The position numbers and the translations under genes were made by a program. A stretch of 45,305 nt of DNA, from the NCBI GenBank assembly GCA_022226935.1, contig CP092081.1:2104090-2149394 (forward strand). Reading direction: 5' to 3'. This DNA comes from Nitrospira sp. (GTDB taxonomy: Bacteria; Nitrospirota; Nitrospiria; Nitrospirales; Nitrospiraceae). Below are positions 1 through 7,123 of the stretch, piece by piece (positions within the stretch are counted from its first letter, which is position 1; every line of letters begins with the position of its first letter). The notes beneath the pieces are model-generated. The model was not told the DNA's origin. It saw only the letters and a list, made by a program, of their open reading frames with translations, and made no database searches.

Positions 1-31
1 CGCCCGCTCAGCCCCTTCCCGTTCCTCTCAT

Positions 32-2410
32 GTGAAGCGCGAAGTGATCGGGGTTCTCCTGATCGCAGTCGGTCTCTTGATCCTGCTCAGTCTGGTGTCG
101 TTCGTTCCCGGCGACGCCAAATCGATCGCGGCATCCGGAGCGTCCGGCAATCAGCCAAAAAACATGATCGGGTCGGTGGGCGCGCTGTCGGCGGCGGCCT
201 GTTTCTTCATGGTCGGCGGCGCCGCCTATCTCTTTCCGATCCTCCTCGGCCTGCTCGGTGCGCGTTGTTTCACCCCCATCCCGCTCACCATGCGACTCAG
301 AAATGCCGGCAGCGGCTTGGCCGCGATGGTGTTTTTGAGCGCGCTCTTGCATCTCGAAGTCACGGCGGTCCCTACTATTTCCAGTGGATGGGTCAATCGC
401 GGCTTAGCCGGTGGCATCATCGGCCAGGTCTTGGCCGACGGAGTGCGCAGTTATTTCGCCACGACCGGCGCGCATATTGTGGTGCTCACCGGACTCATGG
501 TGGCCCTCTTGTTTACGGTGCCGCTGTCTTTGACGGCCTTGCTGCAGCGGGTTCCTGACTGGTGGCTCGCCGCCCGCGAGCGGATGACGGGGCTCGTGCC
601 GGAGTGGCCGGTGAAACAGGAAGAGCCGATGGCTCAACCAAAGCGGGTCCGCGTGAAAGCCGCGCGCCCGGCACGCGAGATGGACGAGCCGGAGCTCGAC
701 CGCGAAGTGCAGGTGGTGGCCGAGGCCGTCGAACAGATCGCAGTCCCCATGATTCCTCCCAAGATCCAGCCGCCGATGAAAGTCGAGAAACGTGCCACGC
801 CTGAAGACGAACCGGCTGCCGCGGTGGCGACGAGCCCGTCCGTGTCCGACGGGTACCTGTTGCCGGATCCGCAAGAGTTACTCAGCGATCCCTCCGGCCC
901 TATCGCTCGCCTCAGTGACGATGAGTTGAAACTACAATCGGAGATCCTGACGAAGGCCTTGAAGAGTTTTGCGATCGAAGGGCGCGTCACCGAAGTGCGT
1001 CCGGGTCCTGTCGTCACCATGTATGAATTCGAGCCGGCGCCCGGCACCAAAGTCGCGCGCATTGTGAACCTGGCCGATGACCTGGCACTGGCGCTCAAGG
1101 CCATCAGTTTGCGCATCGTGGCCCCCTTGCCGGGAAAATCCGTCGTCGGCATCGAGGTGCCGAATCCGCACCGTGAAATGGTGTCGATGAAGGAGGTCGT
1201 CACCAGTGACGCCTTTTCACGCTCGCGTTCGAAATTGAGTCTGGCACTCGGGAAAGACATTTTCGGCGGCGCGGTCTGTGCCGATCTCAAAACCATGCCG
1301 CACCTGCTGGTTGCGGGCGCCACCGGCGCCGGCAAGAGCGTCGGCCTCAATACGATGTTGCTGAGTATTCTGTTCAGCGCGCGGCCGGACGAAGTGAAGT
1401 TGCTCCTCATCGATCCCAAAATGCTGGAGTTTCAAAGTTACGATGGAATCCCGCACCTGCTTCGCCCGGTGATCACGGATCCCAAGTCCGCGGCGCGCGG
1501 GCTAGGCTGGGTGGTGCAGGAAATGGAGCGGCGCTACAAACTGCTGGCCGAAGCGGGAGTGCGCAGCATCGACGCGTATAATAGACGAATTGCAGAGGTG
1601 CACGGGGCTGTGTCCGATGTGTGGCAATCCGGCAAAGCCGAACAGGTGGAATTGACGTTTTTATCCGAAGAAGAACGGCTCTCGAAAGGCGAAGATGCGG
1701 AACCGGCCGGTGAGAATGGGCCGACTGATTCGGTCAAGCCGAGTCCGCCGGAACCGCTCCCATACATCATGGTCATGATCGATGAGTTGGCCGATCTCAT
1801 GATGGTGGCCCCGAAAGATGTCGAAGACAAGATTGCCCGTCTGGCGCAGATGGCCCGCGCCTCCGGCATTCACCTGGTACTGGCAACGCAGCGGCCGTCG
1901 GTGGATGTATTGACCGGTCTCATCAAGGCCAATTTTCCGGCTCGGATCGCGTTCCAAGTTTCATCCAAAACCGATTCCCGAACGATTCTCGACGCCAACG
2001 GGGCGGAGGCGCTGCTCGGTCGCGGAGACATGTTGTATCTTGCGTCGGGAACCGGGAAATTGATGCGCATCCACGGATCGTTTGTGTCGGATGACGATGT
2101 GCGGCGGGTAGTCGAGTTCGTGAAGAAGCAAGCCTTGCCCTCGTATTGCCGTGAGCTGCAATCGCTCAAGATCGAAGAGGCGGAGGAGGAGCAGGCGAAA
2201 GATGAAGTGTATGAACAGGCGAAGGACCTGGTCCTCTCGACGGGCCAAGCTTCTGCCTCGTTGATCCAGCGGCGCTTGCGTGTGGGATATCCCCGGGCGG
2301 CGCGCATGATCGAGCAGATGGAGGCGGAGGGCGTTGTCGGCGCGGCCGGACGGGATGGACGCCGCGAGGTGCTGGGACGTCGAGGTCCGGTCGGTGGAGA
2401 TGAGGCATGA
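32..2410 (+). CDS. ftsK: DNA translocase FtsK/SpoIIIE family (5' end uncertain)
   Basis: FtsK is a membrane-anchored hexameric DNA pump that clears the chromosome terminus from the division septum and activates XerCD at dif. The N-terminal part has about four hydrophobic segments (near residues 5-25, 50-75, 95-110 and 148-172), then a charged linker. The motor has Walker A GATGAGKS at residues 429-436 and Walker B (MIDELAD) near 581-587. The end (about 725-785) is the winged-helix gamma domain. An acidic insert of about 50 residues sits just before Walker B (about 525-575). The frame starts here with GTG directly before the first membrane helix, but it stays open to the left edge; FtsK usually has some basic residues before helix 1, so the true start may lie outside the window. 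The stop overlaps the lolA start by 4 bp. Confidence 0.93.
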   Translation: MKREVIGVLLIAVGLLILLSLVSFVPGDAKSIAASGASGNQPKNMIGSVGALSAAACFFMVGGAAYLFPILLGLLGARCFTPIPLTMRLRNAGSGLAAMVFLSALLHLEVTAVPTISSGWVNRGLAGGIIGQVLADGVRSYFATTGAHIVVLTGLMVALLFTVPLSLTALLQRVPDWWLAARERMTGLVPEWPVKQEEPMAQPKRVRVKAARPAREMDEPELDREVQVVAEAVEQIAVPMIPPKIQPPMKVEKRATPEDEPAAAVATSPSVSDGYLLPDPQELLSDPSGPIARLSDDELKLQSEILTKALKSFAIEGRVTEVRPGPVVTMYEFEPAPGTKVARIVNLADDLALALKAISLRIVAPLPGKSVVGIEVPNPHREMVSMKEVVTSDAFSRSRSKLSLALGKDIFGGAVCADLKTMPHLLVAGATGAGKSVGLNTMLLSILFSARPDEVKLLLIDPKMLEFQSYDGIPHLLRPVITDPKSAARGLGWVVQEMERRYKLLAEAGVRSIDAYNRRIAEVHGAVSDVWQSGKAEQVELTFLSEEERLSKGEDAEPAGENGPTDSVKPSPPEPLPYIMVMIDELADLMMVAPKDVEDKIARLAQMARASGIHLVLATQRPSVDVLTGLIKANFPARIAFQVSSKTDSRTILDANGAEALLGRGDMLYLASGTGKLMRIHGSFVSDDDVRRVVEFVKKQALPSYCRELQSLKIEEAEEEQAKDEVYEQAKDLVLSTGQASASLIQRRLRVGYPRAARMIEQMEAEGVVGAAGRDGRREVLGRRGPVGGDEA

Positions 2411-3129
2411 TGCGGATATTCTTGCTTGGTATGATTCTATTGGTGAATGCGATACCGGCTGCGGCTCAACTCGTAAGGCCGGATGAGCCGGCCGTCGACC
2501 TCCAAGCCGTACAGGAGGTTCAGGATATCGTAAAAAAAATTCAAGCCCGGTACGAAAAAACCAAGGACCTGCAGGCGTCATTCTCGCAAAAAACCAGGAT
2601 TGAAGGATTTTCCACGCCGGTGATTTCGACCGGTCATTTTTACATCAAGAAACCTGGCAAATTGCGGTGGGATTATATCGAACCGGCCACGGAAGAAATC
2701 TACGTCAACAAAGACGATGTGAAAATGTACGTGCCGGAGCATAAGCAGGTCCTGGTCGGCAAGCTCACCTATATGGCTGCGTCACAGGCGCCGCTGCAGC
2801 TCTTGCAGGGTGTCGCCAAGCTGGATGAGGAATTCGATATCGAACCGATGCCGAATAAGGAGCGGGGAGCCGGGGGCATTCTTCTGGTCTCGCTGACCCC
2901 AAAGCAGGGACGTGCCGAACCGGAGCGGGCGATTCAGAAAATCGTGATCGAAGTGCAGCCCAAAACCTACTTCCTCAAGACTATTGCGTTGCACGAGGTC
3001 AGCGGTAATGTCGCCACCTTTGAGTTTTCAGAATTGAAGCCGAACAGCGGATTGAAAGATGACCTATTTGATTTCAAAGCCCCGGCCGATGTAGAAATTG
3101 TGCGGGCGCCGGTGTTGAGCCGGCCCTAG
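2407..3129 (+). CDS. lolA: Outer-membrane lipoprotein carrier protein LolA
   Basis: LolA is the periplasmic chaperone that takes lipoproteins from the LolCDE transporter and delivers them to the outer membrane. The 240-residue product has an N-terminal signal peptide (hydrophobic residues 4-20, likely cleavage after AAA), then the LolA features: a long first helix with QARYEKTKDLQASFSQ, the strand pattern GHFYIKKPGKLRWDY, and a C-terminal FEFSELKPN...LFDFKAP. Length is typical or slightly long. The ATG overlaps the ftsK stop (ATGA), so translation is probably coupled; ftsK-lolA adjacency is common in bacteria. The next 120 bp contain an inverted-repeat element that may end this transcription unit. 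Confidence 0.93.
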   Translation: MMRIFLLGMILLVNAIPAAAQLVRPDEPAVDLQAVQEVQDIVKKIQARYEKTKDLQASFSQKTRIEGFSTPVISTGHFYIKKPGKLRWDYIEPATEEIYVNKDDVKMYVPEHKQVLVGKLTYMAASQAPLQLLQGVAKLDEEFDIEPMPNKERGAGGILLVSLTPKQGRAEPERAIQKIVIEVQPKTYFLKTIALHEVSGNVATFEFSELKPNSGLKDDLFDFKAPADVEIVRAPVLSRP

Positions 3130-3130
3130 C

Positions 3131-3251
3131 AGGATGGTGAAAAAGTCCGCCAGCTTTGTTCTCGCATCGCAGAGAACCTCAACGTACCACCAGGGTACGT
3201 CTCGACTCTCTGCTCGCTGCGGCCTCGCTGGACTGCCTTTTTGACCATCCT
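3131..3251. repeat. Inverted-repeat element (MITE- or REP-like) downstream of lolA
   Basis: The ends form an imperfect inverted repeat: AGGATGGT-G-AAAAAG at 3131-3145 pairs with CTTTTT-G-ACCATCCT at 3237-3251, with further pairing inward (GCCAGC against GCTGG). In the middle is a small perfect hairpin, CGTACC-ACCAG-GGTACG, at about 3183-3199. The element begins 2 bp after the lolA stop, could fold as a long stem and could act as a terminator. I remember very similar elements as dispersed repeats in Nitrospira genomes. No second copy was seen in this window. Confidence 0.7.
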
Positions 3252-3343
3252 TCGAGTGCACGAAGAGTACTTCGGAAGCCCAAGAAGCACACAACACGCA
3301 TTAATGGCCGGAAGGTCGTGAATCAAGACATGGCGAGGGGAGT

Positions 3344-4105
3344 ATGACACAAGCCTGTGCGAGCGGCGTGACCGAGGCAGTGGATCGGGCTGTTGCTGCC
3401 TTGGATCTTGATCGGTTGGAACGAGACTATTGGGAGCAGAATGAGTTTCTGTACATTCCTCAGTTTTTGCCGCGGGAGTTTGTCGAGGCCGAACTGACCT
3501 CACAGGCGCAGGCGCTCAAATCCGGGCTGAACCGCAACTACATCCCGGGACATAAAAAAGGCGGCAGCGTCAGCTATTATACGGTGAGGGAGCAGGCGCC
3601 GCAGTTCATGGACTTGTATCGCTCGGACACCTTTCGGGCCATGCTCAACCGGCTGACCAAGGTCAATCTCCTGCTGTGCCCCGACAATGATCCGCATTCA
3701 TGCGCCTTGTATTATTATACGGAAACCGGCGACCACATCGGGTACCACTACGATACTTCTTACTATAAAGGGGCGCGGTACACAATTCTGCTGGGGTTGC
3801 TCGATCAGTCCAAACAATGCCGCTTAGTGTGCGATCTTTTCAAGGATGTGCCGGGAAAACAGCCTGTGCATATGGAATTGGCCACGGCGCCAGGCGATCT
3901 GGTGATCTTCAATGGCGACAAGCTCTGGCACGCCGTGACGCCGCTCGGTGATCGGGAAGAGCGTATTGTGCTGACCCTGGAGTATGTGACCAATCCGGAC
4001 ATGGGCGCCTTTAAGCGCCTCTATTCCAATTTAAAGGATTCGTTCGCCTACTTCGGATTGCGATCCGTGTTCAAACGAGCCTATTCTTCTCGTTCCCGAG
4101 CGTAA
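3344..4105 (+). CDS. 2OG-Fe(II) oxygenase-like protein
   Basis: This 253-residue protein has the double-stranded beta-helix signature of iron/2-oxoglutarate dioxygenases: H135-x-D137 (GYHYDTS), a distal histidine H196 (DKLWHAVTPLG) and a basic residue about ten positions later (R204 or R207) that could bind 2-oxoglutarate. Between them is a jelly-roll strand, TAPGDLVIFNGDKLWH. No signal peptide or membrane segment is visible, so it should be cytosolic. The substrate cannot be told; hydroxylation of a small molecule, lipid or protein side chain are all possible. The start ATG follows GGGGAG at a suitable distance. It stands alone between the lolA repeat and the convergent kinase gene, 45 bp from that gene's stop. 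Confidence 0.72.
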   Translation: MTQACASGVTEAVDRAVAALDLDRLERDYWEQNEFLYIPQFLPREFVEAELTSQAQALKSGLNRNYIPGHKKGGSVSYYTVREQAPQFMDLYRSDTFRAMLNRLTKVNLLLCPDNDPHSCALYYYTETGDHIGYHYDTSYYKGARYTILLGLLDQSKQCRLVCDLFKDVPGKQPVHMELATAPGDLVIFNGDKLWHAVTPLGDREERIVLTLEYVTNPDMGAFKRLYSNLKDSFAYFGLRSVFKRAYSSRSRA

Positions 4106-4150
4106 GGCCCGCAGGCCTCGGCTCTTCGACGAGCTTGTGATTCCTCTCCG

Positions 4151-6007
4151 TTACTGCGACAGGGCGGGGAAACGTAGCCGGAACGTGGTGCCCTGCCCGT
4201 CGATGCTGTCCACTGTAATCGTTCCTCCATGGCGAGTCACGATTTTGTGCACGATGCTGAGACCAAGCCCTGTCCCCTTTCCCGGTGCCTTGGTGGTAAA
4301 AAACGGATCAAAAATGCGCGGTCGCACGGAAGCCGGAATGCCCGGACCGGTGTCGGAAATCGTCACATCGATCCATCCACCGTCTTGAGCCGCGCCTAAG
4401 GTCAGGCGGCCGGTCCCATTCATAGCTTGCGTGGCATTATTGATCAAGTTGACGAAGACCTGATCGATTTCGCCTTTGCGCGCCCGCAGGAACGTGGGGG
4501 CGTCGAATCGCGTCACGACGTCGACGTAGCCGAAATGCGGGCCACGGCGCGCCATTTTGACGGCTTCCATCAGCCGTTCCGCCACATCGATCTCTGTTGC
4601 TCCATCCCCGCCGGCGGAACGAGCGTATCCGGAAAAATCCCGGACCACGTTGGAGACGTGGCGGGCGTAGCCCACGATGTCGCTGGCAAATTCCTTAATC
4701 ATCGCGGGGTCTTTTTCTTCCTGAATCAGTTCGGCCATGCTGAGTATGGCTTGAGCCGGATTGTTAATTTCATGAGCCATTCCTGACACCATCGTGCCCA
4801 GACTGGTGAGCTTCTCTGATTGGATAAGTTGGTCCTGGAGATGTTTGTCGTCGGTGACGTCCCACAGCACCATGCCGATCTGATATTGAGCGGTTTCAGG
4901 AGTGGCGACGGGGAAGAAGCGATAACGATATAGCCGTGAGGCGACTTGGCATTCGCGCTCGGGAGTCTGGTGCGGTGAGTCGGCATTGAGCGTCGCCCAT
5001 TCCTTGATCAACTGTTGAGCCGCAACCTCACTGAGCGCGAGGCATTCGAACAGAGGCCGGCCGAGTAAGGACGCTCCGGCATCCGCGAAATAGTGATGCG
5101 CCAGGGTATTGGCATACTGGATCCGCAAATCGCGGCTGCAGAGGAAGATGGCGCCTGGCAAACTGGCCAGCAAATTCTGTGTCATTCGATGGGTCGCGCG
5201 TAATGCGGTACCGGTTTGCGCGCGGTCGATAAATTGTCCGATCTTCATGCCGGTGTCGGTCAGGATGTGAATGAGTTGGCGATCAGAAGAGCGAGGCTTG
5301 TCGGAATACAATTCCAATACTCCATGGATGACACTGCCGGTTCGAATGGGGATGAGGCAGGCGCCGTGTATCCCGAGCCGGGCGGCGGTCGGGGCGCGAG
5401 TGAAGCGGGCATCTGTCAATGCGTCGGGGATCCAGAGCGGGAGTTTCGTGCTCCAGACGATTCCCGGGAAATCCATTCCCGGGGGAAATTCGCTGCTCCG
5501 GCAAATCGTGGCGAATTCATCCCATCGGCAGGATGGCCGGATCCACGCGCCCTCACAAGCCAGCCGTTCGTTCACCGGTTCTTTGTGCCAAAAGAGCGTC
5601 ATATCCCACGGCCCCATTTCGCCGATCACGCGGAGCAGTTGTGGAATAGCGTCTTCGAGCGCGCCGGTCTGAGCGAGGATATGGCTGATGGAGAGTTGCG
5701 CCTGCTGCAAACATTCGAGCTGCTTTCGGGCGGTGATATCTTGAAAGACCACCACCGCGCCGACCGGACGATCCTGTTCGCGGATGGGACTGGTGACGTA
5801 GTGGACGGGAAACGAGTCTCCGCTTTTCCTCGTGAACACATCGTTTTGCACCCGGTGGACAGCTCCGTCGCGAACCGCGGCGGAAAGACACAAGGGGTCT
5901 GAAACCGGCTCGGCGGGATCGCTGGGAAGGTACAGCAGGGGGGCTAAGGGTTTGCCGATCAATTCAGCGGCATTCCATCCCAACATTTGCGCGGCCGTGG
6001 CATTCAC
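4151..6007 (-). CDS. C-terminal part of split kinase: PAS-GAF-PAS-histidine kinase
   Basis: This is the downstream part of a gene cut by an in-frame TGA at 6170-6172. The frame is open up to 6169; the first possible start is a GTG at 6007, which lies inside a PAS domain (the paralogue at 10.5-13.6 kb reads FVNPTAAQ there), so it is not a natural start. In order it has the rest of a PAS domain ending in ITARKQ, a GAF domain (about residues 100-260), a third PAS domain (about 275-385), a HisKA dimerisation helix with phospho-acceptor H in GMAHEINNPAQ, and an HATPase domain with NLINNATQAM (N box), SDTGPGIP (G1) and GTGLGLSIV (G2). All kinase motifs are intact, so it could be active if translated. 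There is no membrane segment. Confidence 0.8.
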   Translation of the reverse strand: MNATAAQMLGWNAAELIGKPLAPLLYLPSDPAEPVSDPLCLSAAVRDGAVHRVQNDVFTRKSGDSFPVHYVTSPIREQDRPVGAVVVFQDITARKQLECLQQAQLSISHILAQTGALEDAIPQLLRVIGEMGPWDMTLFWHKEPVNERLACEGAWIRPSCRWDEFATICRSSEFPPGMDFPGIVWSTKLPLWIPDALTDARFTRAPTAARLGIHGACLIPIRTGSVIHGVLELYSDKPRSSDRQLIHILTDTGMKIGQFIDRAQTGTALRATHRMTQNLLASLPGAIFLCSRDLRIQYANTLAHHYFADAGASLLGRPLFECLALSEVAAQQLIKEWATLNADSPHQTPERECQVASRLYRYRFFPVATPETAQYQIGMVLWDVTDDKHLQDQLIQSEKLTSLGTMVSGMAHEINNPAQAILSMAELIQEEKDPAMIKEFASDIVGYARHVSNVVRDFSGYARSAGGDGATEIDVAERLMEAVKMARRGPHFGYVDVVTRFDAPTFLRARKGEIDQVFVNLINNATQAMNGTGRLTLGAAQDGGWIDVTISDTGPGIPASVRPRIFDPFFTTKAPGKGTGLGLSIVHKIVTRHGGTITVDSIDGQGTTFRLRFPALSQ

Positions 6008-6169
6008 GAATGTCGCGCGTCCCTCAAGGTCAAGCCCGAAGATCCCTTCTCCTGCAGCATCAAGAATGAGGGCGTTCTGATGACTGAGCCGGACGACGGA
6101 TTCCTCCGCCTTTTTCCGCCGTGTAATGTTGCGGATGATTCCGCTGAAAAATGCCCCCTCCTTGGTGCG

Positions 6170-6172
6170 TCA
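6170..6172 (-). other. In-frame TGA where the paralogue has Trp
   Basis: On the minus strand the codons run ...CTG GCG TCC TGA CGC ACC AAG GAG..., in the same frame as the open frames on both sides. The paralogue reads ELSLAMWKSDEAVFYSG and this gene ELSLAS(stop)RTKEGAFFSG, with no length difference, so the TGA falls exactly on the Trp codon. A single TGG to TGA change explains it. The base after the stop is C; UGA-C is known as a leaky context in bacteria, often decoded as Trp. Other genes here, such as ftsK, end in TGA, so a changed code is excluded. Confidence 0.9.
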
Positions 6173-6880
6173 GGACGCCAGAGATAGTTCGATGGGAAAC
6201 TCGTTTCCGGCTTTGGTCAGTCCGACCAATTCGACGGTGTTCCCGATCATTTTCGCAGCGGCCCCTTCGGCTAAGCGTGTGATGCCGGCGTTGTGCGCCG
6301 AACGGAAACGTTCCGGCATGAGCATGGCGAGAGACTGTCCCAGCGTTTCCCGCTTGGAATATCCGAACATTCGTTCCGCCGCCCCGTTCCACCAAATGAT
6401 ATGGCCGCAATGGTCGGCCAAGACAATAGCATCGGTTGCCGACTCCACCAGCGCGCGGAATCGCTCTTCGCTGGCATGCAGCGCTTGCTCGACATGTTCG
6501 GCGCGTACAGCGAGCCCTTTCACTGAAACGGCTCGACGAATGACGGCTTTCAGTTCCTGCGTGTTGTACGGTTTGGTCAGATAAGCAAATGCGCCTTTGG
6601 CGAGTGAACCGATGGTATTCTCGGACGTCGCGTTTCCGGTCAGGATAATCACGGGAAGCGAGGCGTCCAACTCCATCAGCACTTTCAAGACCGAGAGTCC
6701 GTTGAGGTCAGGCAGCTGGATGTCGAGGATGGCCGCGCCGTACTGCCTCTGTTTGGCCTGGGACAGCGCCTCATTTCCCGATCCGGCGCTTTCCACCACG
6801 TAGCCTTCATGCCGCAGCATGTCGGTGAGGGATTCCCGGATATCCCGATCGTCATCAACAATAAGTACGGCGGTATGCAC
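6170..6880 (-). CDS. N-terminal part of split kinase: receiver-PAS
   Basis: The upstream part of the interrupted gene codes for a receiver domain (VLIVDDD at its start, phospho-acceptor D in LDIQLPDLNG, conserved K in LTKPYN) and one PAS domain that ends abruptly at the TGA. It is very similar to the first 250 residues of the seven-PAS protein at 10.5-13.6 kb. I place the start at GTG 6880 because a sigma-54 type promoter lies at 6927-6941, which would start transcription near 6915. The frame is open further to 7105, with an alternative ATG at 6985 preceded by GGAG; if that start is used, the promoter lies inside the gene. If the TGA were read as Trp the whole protein would be 909 residues. 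Confidence 0.75.
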   Translation of the reverse strand: MHTAVLIVDDDRDIRESLTDMLRHEGYVVESAGSGNEALSQAKQRQYGAAILDIQLPDLNGLSVLKVLMELDASLPVIILTGNATSENTIGSLAKGAFAYLTKPYNTQELKAVIRRAVSVKGLAVRAEHVEQALHASEERFRALVESATDAIVLADHCGHIIWWNGAAERMFGYSKRETLGQSLAMLMPERFRSAHNAGITRLAEGAAAKMIGNTVELVGLTKAGNEFPIELSLAS

Positions 6881-6926
6881 GGTAGGGTCACTCTGGCTTG
6901 TGAAACATCGTGTGCCGAGTGAGTCC

Positions 6927-6941
6927 GCAATACCCGTGCCG
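6927..6941 (-). promoter_or_regulatory. Sigma-54 (-24/-12) promoter for the split kinase gene
   Basis: The minus strand reads CGGCACGGGTATTGC. It has GG-N10-GC with CACG and TTGC, matching the sigma-54 consensus TGGCACG-N4-TTGC except for the first base. Transcription would begin about 12 bp beyond the GC, near 6915, 35 nt before the GTG start at 6880. A palindrome of the type shared by the other sigma-54 promoters here lies 141 bp upstream. Confidence 0.68.
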
Positions 6942-7067
6942 AGCGGGCGAGGCTGAGAGGGGCCTGACACTGACGAACAACCCATTGATTCTCCGGTGAA
7001 GAGAGAAATTCTGACAAATGAATAATTCGGAACAGCCCGGTGCCGGCCGTTCAAAACAATGCGGCTA

Positions 7068-7083
7068 TTATCGGATCGGATAC
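7068..7083. promoter_or_regulatory. Putative upstream activating site, single copy
   Basis: TTATC-GGATCG-GATAC matches the consensus GTATC-N-GATC-N-GATAC derived from the sites at 18.7 and 34.5 kb at all fixed positions except the first. It lies in the short gap between the two kinase genes, 141 bp upstream of the -12 element of the sigma-54 type promoter. No tandem partner is present 21 bp to either side. Confidence 0.55.
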
Positions 7084-7123
7084 AGAGAAAAGAGTGATGC
7101 CGCACTCGGGTGAAGAGCGGGCC

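Noticed and set aside
3064..3297. Minus-strand open frame of 77 codons after lolA
   Set aside because: It lies almost wholly in the inverted-repeat element and has no ribosome site.
4105..4118. Small hairpin AGGCC-CGCA-GGCCT between convergent genes
   Set aside because: Only 5 bp and no T-tract, too weak to call as a bidirectional terminator.
6170..6172. TGA recoding by altered genetic code or selenocysteine
   Set aside because: Other genes such as ftsK use TGA as stop, and the paralogue has Trp, not Cys, at this place, so neither explanation fits.
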